NCBI GenBank assembly: GCA_021372375.1
Contig: JAJFUN010000026.1
Location: 1-32,567, forward strand
Length of the DNA: 32,567 bases
Reading direction: 5' to 3'
Source of the DNA: Pelosinus sp.
Lineage (GTDB): Bacteria; Bacillota; Negativicutes; Propionisporales; Propionisporaceae
Position numbers and translations under genes: made by a program. The stretch's first letter is position 1. Every line of letters begins with the position of its first letter. The notes below the pieces were generated by a model. The model was given only the letters and a program-made list of their open reading frames with translations. It was not told the DNA's origin and did not search any database. Shown one piece after another: positions 28,534 through 32,567 of this stretch.

Positions 28534-29288
28534 TGGACGTATCATTTGTCGGGGCCGGCCCTGGAGATCCGGAGCTCATTACCGTAAAAGGGCAGCGCCT
28601 TTTAGCTGAGGCTGATATTATTATTTACGCCGGGTCGCTTGTTAATCCAGCGCTCTTGTCACTTGCCAAAGAAGGGGCAGCTATTTATAACAGTGCAGGG
28701 ATGACACTTGACGAAGTCATTGCCGTGATGGAAGCGGCGGTTCGGGATAAAAAATATGTGGTGCGGCTGCATACCGGCGATCCAAGTATTTATGGGGCAA
28801 TTAGGGAGCAAATGGATGCTTTGGATGCGCGAAAAATTACCTATGAAGTAATTCCTGGCGTCAGCTCCTTCCTCGCGACAGCTGCCGCTTTGCAGTGTGA
28901 ATATACGCTGCCGGAAGTATCGCAGACAGTTATTATTACCCGGCTGGAAGGACGGACGCCTGTGCCTGAGTCAGAAAAACTGGCCAGCCTTGCGGCGCAT
29001 AAAAGTACCATGTGCATTTTCCTCAGCGTGCATATGCTGTCAGGGGTAGTAAAAGAACTAATTGACGGCGGTTATCCCGCGGACACGCCGATTGCCATTG
29101 TGCAGAAGGCATCCTGGCCTGAGCAGCATATTCTGCGCGGCACACTAGAAGATATTGCGGCAAAGGTTCTAGCCGCCAAAATTGACCGCACCGCCATGAT
29201 TGTTGTCGGGCGGTGTTTAGATAGCGATTATGCTTTGTCCCGTTTGTATGCACCGGAATTTGGGCATATGTACCGGGATGCCAAATGA
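28533..29288 (+). CDS. cbiF: Cobalt-precorrin-4 C11-methyltransferase CbiF
   Basis: This SAM-dependent methyltransferase acts on C11. Family motifs are SFVGAGPGDPELITVKGQRL, IIYAGSLVNPALL, VVRLHTGDPSIYGAIREQMD and VIPGVSSFLATAAAL. The 251-residue length is typical. Start and stop codons overlap those of both neighbours, showing translational coupling through the whole cbiE-T-F-G run. Confidence 0.95.
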   Translation: MDVSFVGAGPGDPELITVKGQRLLAEADIIIYAGSLVNPALLSLAKEGAAIYNSAGMTLDEVIAVMEAAVRDKKYVVRLHTGDPSIYGAIREQMDALDARKITYEVIPGVSSFLATAAALQCEYTLPEVSQTVIITRLEGRTPVPESEKLASLAAHKSTMCIFLSVHMLSGVVKELIDGGYPADTPIAIVQKASWPEQHILRGTLEDIAAKVLAAKIDRTAMIVVGRCLDSDYALSRLYAPEFGHMYRDAK

Positions 29289-30358
29289 AGCTGGCAATAA
29301 TTTCAGTAACCGTGAAAGGGGCAGCCTTAGCGGCAAAACTGGCAGTAAGCCTTGCCGGGGAGACTACCTTGTATGCCAAGGCAGGGCGCGGGGCAAGCGC
29401 TAAGACGCTGACCTATACTAAGCTTGGGGAGCTTATCTGTGAAATTTTTTCTCAATATGACGGCTTAGTTTTTATTATGGCGGCCGGGATTGTGGTGCGT
29501 GTGATCGCGCCCCACGTCGTGGACAAACGCTTTGATCCCGCCGTTGTTGTCCTAGATGACGGCGGGAATCATGCCATCAGCCTTTTGTCCGGGCATCTAG
29601 GCGGGGCCAATGAGCTCACAGCAAGAGTAGCAAATGCGATTGGGGCGAGGCCTGTGATTACAACTGCCACCGATGTCGCCAAAAAGGTTGCGCCGGATGT
29701 AGTCTCGAGAAAACTACAACTGGCAATCGAGCCTTTTGCCCAGCTAAAAACAATAAATGCACTGCTGGCGAGCGGGGAAGAGGTAGTTTATTACTTAGAC
29801 GCTTCCCTGCCAAATGCCGGGGAACTGGCCGAGAAGGCCAAAGAACTTAAGATAACACTTGGTGATATGACAGCATGCTTTGAAACTAAAGCGTGGCAAA
29901 GCCAGGCTGGGGCGGTTTTTATTACTGATAAAACAGTTGAAGCTGATATCCCCCATCTATGTCTTAGACCCAAAAGTTTAGTTGTTGGCGTAGGGTGTCG
30001 GCGGGGAACCAGCAAGGAGCTAATAGTAGACGCCATTGAGACGGCCTGCCAAACGGCTGGACGCAGTACTTTAAGTATTCAGCGGCTTTGTAGTGTAGAT
30101 ATAAAACAAGATGAAGAGGGATTGCTTGCCGCCGGGGAGGACCTTGGGGTCGGGCTGGAATTTTTTCCGCCTGAAAAACTGGCAGCATGTATCCAAAAAT
30201 ATAAGCTTAGTGTTTCAAATTTTGTGATAGATAAGATTGGAGTGGGAAATGTATGCGAAGCAGCAGCGCTTCTAGCAGCACACAAGAGTCACTTGGTGCT
30301 CAGCAAAACGAAGTTTCAACAGGTAACAATAGCCATTGCCGAGGTCAGGTGCTGGTAA
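29285..30358 (+). CDS. cbiG: Cobalt-precorrin-5A hydrolase CbiG
   Basis: It opens the delta-lactone ring of cobalt-precorrin-5A and releases acetaldehyde, giving precorrin-5B. The N-terminal domain carries LVFIMAAGIVVRVIAPHVV, then DPAVVVLDDGGNHAISLLSG and HLGGANELTARVA. The C-terminal domain carries VVGVGCRRGTSKELI. It has 357 residues. The C-terminus overlaps the start region of the next gene. Confidence 0.94.
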   Translation: MKLAIISVTVKGAALAAKLAVSLAGETTLYAKAGRGASAKTLTYTKLGELICEIFSQYDGLVFIMAAGIVVRVIAPHVVDKRFDPAVVVLDDGGNHAISLLSGHLGGANELTARVANAIGARPVITTATDVAKKVAPDVVSRKLQLAIEPFAQLKTINALLASGEEVVYYLDASLPNAGELAEKAKELKITLGDMTACFETKAWQSQAGAVFITDKTVEADIPHLCLRPKSLVVGVGCRRGTSKELIVDAIETACQTAGRSTLSIQRLCSVDIKQDEEGLLAAGEDLGVGLEFFPPEKLAACIQKYKLSVSNFVIDKIGVGNVCEAAALLAAHKSHLVLSKTKFQQVTIAIAEVRCW

Positions 30359-31077
30359 TTGGTATTGGTCCTGGCAGTATCGAAGATATGAGCCAGCGGG
30401 CGAAAGAAGCCATTTTGGCGGCTGACGTTATTGTCGGCTATGATACATATATTGCTTTAATTCGTGAATTAATCACAGATAAAGAAGTACTTAGTACAGG
30501 CATGATGCGGGAAATTGAACGCTGCAAAATGGCGCTGGAAGTTGCGGCCCAAGGGAAAAAAGTCGCGGTAGTATCAAGCGGTGATCCTGGTATTTATGGC
30601 ATGGCCGGGCTTGTTTTAGAACTTAGTATGCAGTATGAACAGGCTATGCGGCCGGAGGTCAGTGTCATTCCGGGCATTAGTGCAGTAGGCGCAGCCGCCG
30701 CCGTGCTTGGCGCGCCGCTGATGCATGACTTTGCCGTAATTAGCTTAAGTGATTTATTGACTCCCTGGGAAGTCATTGTAAAAAGGGTTGAAAAAGCCGC
30801 TGAAGCTGATTTTGTCATGGCTATTTATAATCCCAAAAGCAAAAAACGGGTTACGCAGATTGAAGAAGTACAAAAAATTGCCCTTAAGACTCGTCCGGGA
30901 TCAACGCCTGTCGGCATTGTGCGCGAGGCCAGTCGTCCGGGAGAGCATGTAGTAATCAGCACGCTTGCTGAGTTTACCAAAGAAGAAATTGATATGTTTT
31001 CGCTGGTCATTATCGGCAACTCTAATACCTTTGTGCAAGACGGCAAGATGATTACACCGCGCGGGTATACAGTATGA
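30349..31077 (+). CDS. cbiH: Cobalt-factor III / precorrin-3B C17-methyltransferase CbiH
   Basis: It methylates C17 and contracts the ring. Motifs are VLVIGIGPGSIEDMSQRAKE, then VAVVSSGDPGIYGMAGL, SVIPGISAVGAAAAVLGAP and HDFAVISLSDLLTPWEVI. The frame is open from ATG 30253, but the first 32 codons would overlap cbiG and encode low-complexity sequence not found in the family. GTG 30349, behind GAGG (30341-30344), starts exactly where family similarity begins and gives 242 residues. Confidence 0.92.
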   Translation: MLVIGIGPGSIEDMSQRAKEAILAADVIVGYDTYIALIRELITDKEVLSTGMMREIERCKMALEVAAQGKKVAVVSSGDPGIYGMAGLVLELSMQYEQAMRPEVSVIPGISAVGAAAAVLGAPLMHDFAVISLSDLLTPWEVIVKRVEKAAEADFVMAIYNPKSKKRVTQIEEVQKIALKTRPGSTPVGIVREASRPGEHVVISTLAEFTKEEIDMFSLVIIGNSNTFVQDGKMITPRGYTV

Positions 31078-31841
31078 TTTTGGTATTAGCCGGAACTAAG
31101 GACGGGAGAGAACTTGCGTCTCGTCTGAAGAAAAATGGTTTTCCGGTAACAGTCTCAGTTGTTAGTCAGTACGGCAAGCAGTTAGCCGAGGAAGACAGCC
31201 TGACAGTAGAGGCCGGCGTGCTGGATGAGACAGGTTTATATCAGCGCCTTCACGCGGAAGGTATTACGCTGCTCGTTGATGCCACGCATCCGTATGCTGT
31301 CAATGTTTCTAAAAATGCCATACAGGCAAGTAATAAGGCGGGCATACAGTATCTCCGCTACGAGCGGGCGGCAGTTCCTTTGCCTGATTATGCCAAGCTA
31401 TACTCTGTTACAGGGTTTACTGAGGCCGCTGACACTGCGGCAAGGCTTGGACAGACAATTTTTCTGACAACAGGCAGCAGGCAGTTAAAAGCTTTTACCA
31501 GCGCGCCCAGTTTATCAAAGCATCGTCTGGTGGCCAGAGTGCTGCCAGATGCCGGGGTTATCGCCGAGTGCCTTAGCTTAGGCCTTACGCCCAAAGACCT
31601 TATTGCCATGCAGGGACCCTTCTCACATGAACTAAATGCCGCATTATATAAAGCTTATCAGGCCGATGTTATCATCAGTAAAAACAGCGGCGCCATCGGC
31701 GGCAGTGATACCAAGATTACCGCCGCTATGGAGCTCGGGCTGCCGATTGTCGTCATTGACCGGCCCCAAATAGAGTATCCCCAGGTAGCGTATACCGCAG
31801 AAGAAGTACTGGCATATGCGGGTAGACTGACTCAGGGCTAA
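31074..31841 (+). CDS. cbiJ: Cobalt-precorrin-6A reductase CbiJ
   Basis: This NADH-dependent reductase saturates the C18-C19 bond of the ring. Motifs are ILVLAGTKDGRELASRL, LVDATHPYAVNVSKNA, TIFLTTGSRQLKAF, ARVLPDAG and ISKNSGAIGGSDTKI. It has 255 residues. The start overlaps cbiH by 4 bases. A palindromic repeat separates its stop from cbiC. Confidence 0.94.
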   Translation: MILVLAGTKDGRELASRLKKNGFPVTVSVVSQYGKQLAEEDSLTVEAGVLDETGLYQRLHAEGITLLVDATHPYAVNVSKNAIQASNKAGIQYLRYERAAVPLPDYAKLYSVTGFTEAADTAARLGQTIFLTTGSRQLKAFTSAPSLSKHRLVARVLPDAGVIAECLSLGLTPKDLIAMQGPFSHELNAALYKAYQADVIISKNSGAIGGSDTKITAAMELGLPIVVIDRPQIEYPQVAYTAEEVLAYAGRLTQG

Positions 31842-31842
31842 A

Positions 31843-31890
31843 TTCCCCTCTCGAGAGGGGTGGCGCGAAGCGACGGGGTGTGTCGTTTCC
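31843..31890. repeat. Palindromic dispersed repeat, copy 2
   Basis: CCCCTCTCGAGAGGGG (31845-31860) is a perfect palindrome, followed by GGCGCGAAGCGACGGGG. The order (a CTCGAG or TTCGAG hairpin, then an AAGCGAC unit, then a G-run) matches copy 1 at 21791-21900. It is the only notable gap in the otherwise overlapping cbiD-to-cbiJ gene string. Confidence 0.6.
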
Positions 31891-31917
31891 TGCTTCAATT
31901 ATCAAGGAGGTATTCCC

Positions 31918-32538
31918 ATGAACTATATTACACAGCCAACTGCCATCGAAACACGCAGTATGGAAATCATTGCGCCGCATTTGGCCAAATACCAATTAAG
32001 TGCCGAAGCAGTAAAAATATATTCGCGGATTATCCACGCATCAGGCGATCCGGAATATGCGCCGATTATTCGGATAGAGAGCAAGGCCATTGCTGCCGGG
32101 CTTGCGGCCTTAAAAAACGGCGCAGATATTTTTACCGATGTCGAAATGGTGCGCACAGGCATTAATAAAAAGCGGCTAGCCCAGTATGGCGGACAGGTAC
32201 ACTGCCTGATTGCGGATGAACAAGTGGCAGCTAATGCTAAAGCTAAAGGCATAACCCGCTCGATGGCAGCGATGGATGCCTTTGGCGAAAAACTAAATGG
32301 AGCAATTGTTGCTATCGGCAATGCACCTACAGCACTTTTTCGCGTGTTAGAAATGATGCAACAGACAAGTGTACGTCCGGCCTTAATTATCGGCGTGCCT
32401 GTCGGCTTCGTTGGCGCCAGCGAATCCAAGGACAAACTTAAAGAGGTTTCACCTGTGCCTTATATTACGGTCTTAGGTAATAAAGGCGGCAGTCCGATCG
32501 CGGCAGCTACGGTCAATGCCTTACTCTACATGCTGTAA
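31918..32538 (+). CDS. cbiC: Cobalt-precorrin-8 methylmutase CbiC
   Basis: It moves a methyl group from C11 to C12 to give cobyrinic acid. The catalytic His lies in SRIIHASGDPEYAPII. The following ADIFTDVEMVRTGI, IAIGNAPTALFRVLEMM-like and IIGVPVGFVGASESK segments are diagnostic. It has 206 residues. The ribosome-binding site AAGGAGG is strong. Confidence 0.96.
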   Translation: MNYITQPTAIETRSMEIIAPHLAKYQLSAEAVKIYSRIIHASGDPEYAPIIRIESKAIAAGLAALKNGADIFTDVEMVRTGINKKRLAQYGGQVHCLIADEQVAANAKAKGITRSMAAMDAFGEKLNGAIVAIGNAPTALFRVLEMMQQTSVRPALIIGVPVGFVGASESKDKLKEVSPVPYITVLGNKGGSPIAAATVNALLYML

Positions 32539-32549
32539 AGGAGAAAGCT

Positions 32550-32567
32550 ATGGCAAATGTTACTATA
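32550..32567 (+). CDS. Start of a further gene, cut by the window edge
   Basis: ATG 32550 behind AAAGGAG (spacing about 6) opens a frame encoding MANVTI before the window ends. It begins 11 bases after cbiC and so is probably the next B12-pathway gene (cbiA, cbiP or cbiB would be expected). Six residues cannot identify it. Confidence 0.5.

Noticed and set aside
30253..30348. Upstream extension of cbiH to ATG 30253
   Set aside because: It would add 32 low-complexity residues overlapping cbiG. Family similarity begins at GTG 30349, which has a ribosome-binding site.
1..32567. CRISPR arrays, rRNA genes, prophage or further tRNA genes
   Set aside because: No regularly spaced direct repeats, rRNA signatures or phage genes were seen, and tRNA-Pyl is the only tRNA recognised.

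Overview
The window (32.6 kb, every complete gene on the + strand) most likely comes from an anaerobic, corrinoid-dependent member of the Firmicutes. I lean towards the diderm Negativicutes (Sporomusa-like acetogens), judging from protein style, the split pyrrolysyl-tRNA synthetase and an exported cobaltochelatase. The taxonomy is inference; no marker gene is present.

Region 1 (about 190-13121) is a monomethylamine/pyrrolysine locus. It holds mtmC, then mtmB read through an in-frame UAG at 1784-1786, then tRNA-Pyl (anticodon CTA, 2637-2708). After these come a RamA-like corrinoid reductive activase, a short MtbA-like methyltransferase, pylSc, pylB, pylC and pylD. A stand-alone IS630-type helix-turn-helix gene follows, then a second transcription unit with a second mtmC and the detached pylSn, and then a UroD-family protein fused to a thioredoxin-like domain. 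Together these activate methylamine, carry the methyl group on a corrinoid protein, keep the corrinoid reduced, pass the methyl on (probably to tetrahydrofolate in a bacterium), and make and charge the 22nd amino acid needed by MtmB.

Region 2 (13169-18308) holds two CobW/G3E GTPases flanking a GlpF-type channel, then amtB and a PII gene. Methylammonium is a classical Amt substrate and methylamine catabolism releases ammonium, so this block fits import and nitrogen handling for the same pathway.

Region 3 (18486-end) supplies the corrinoid. It holds a PduX-like L-threonine kinase, a cobalamin riboswitch, an exported CbiK, cbiL, a BtuFCD-type importer, an ABC-2 pair of unknown substrate, and cbiD-E-T-F-G-H-J-C. 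One more gene starts at the right edge.

The most interesting signal is not a gene. Four transcription units (mtmC1, mtmC2-pylSn, amtB-glnK and the cobalamin operon) start with nearly the same promoter (TTGCTT or TTGCAT, exactly 17 bp, TATAAT or TATACT). The same transcribed leader follows (AAACAAG..., then TTACCGTTAT), and then an intrinsic terminator. In three of the four, the 5' arm of the terminator can instead form a small hairpin with a six-base loop carrying A at position 1 and G at position 4. This resembles the antiterminator hairpin recognised by ANTAR proteins. It suggests one RNA-level switch that ties methylamine catabolism, pyrrolysine use, ammonium/methylammonium transport and B12 synthesis together. 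Other repeats include a duplicated hairpin element with a compensatory base change, a MITE-like element, a perfect 24-bp inverted repeat and two related palindromic elements.
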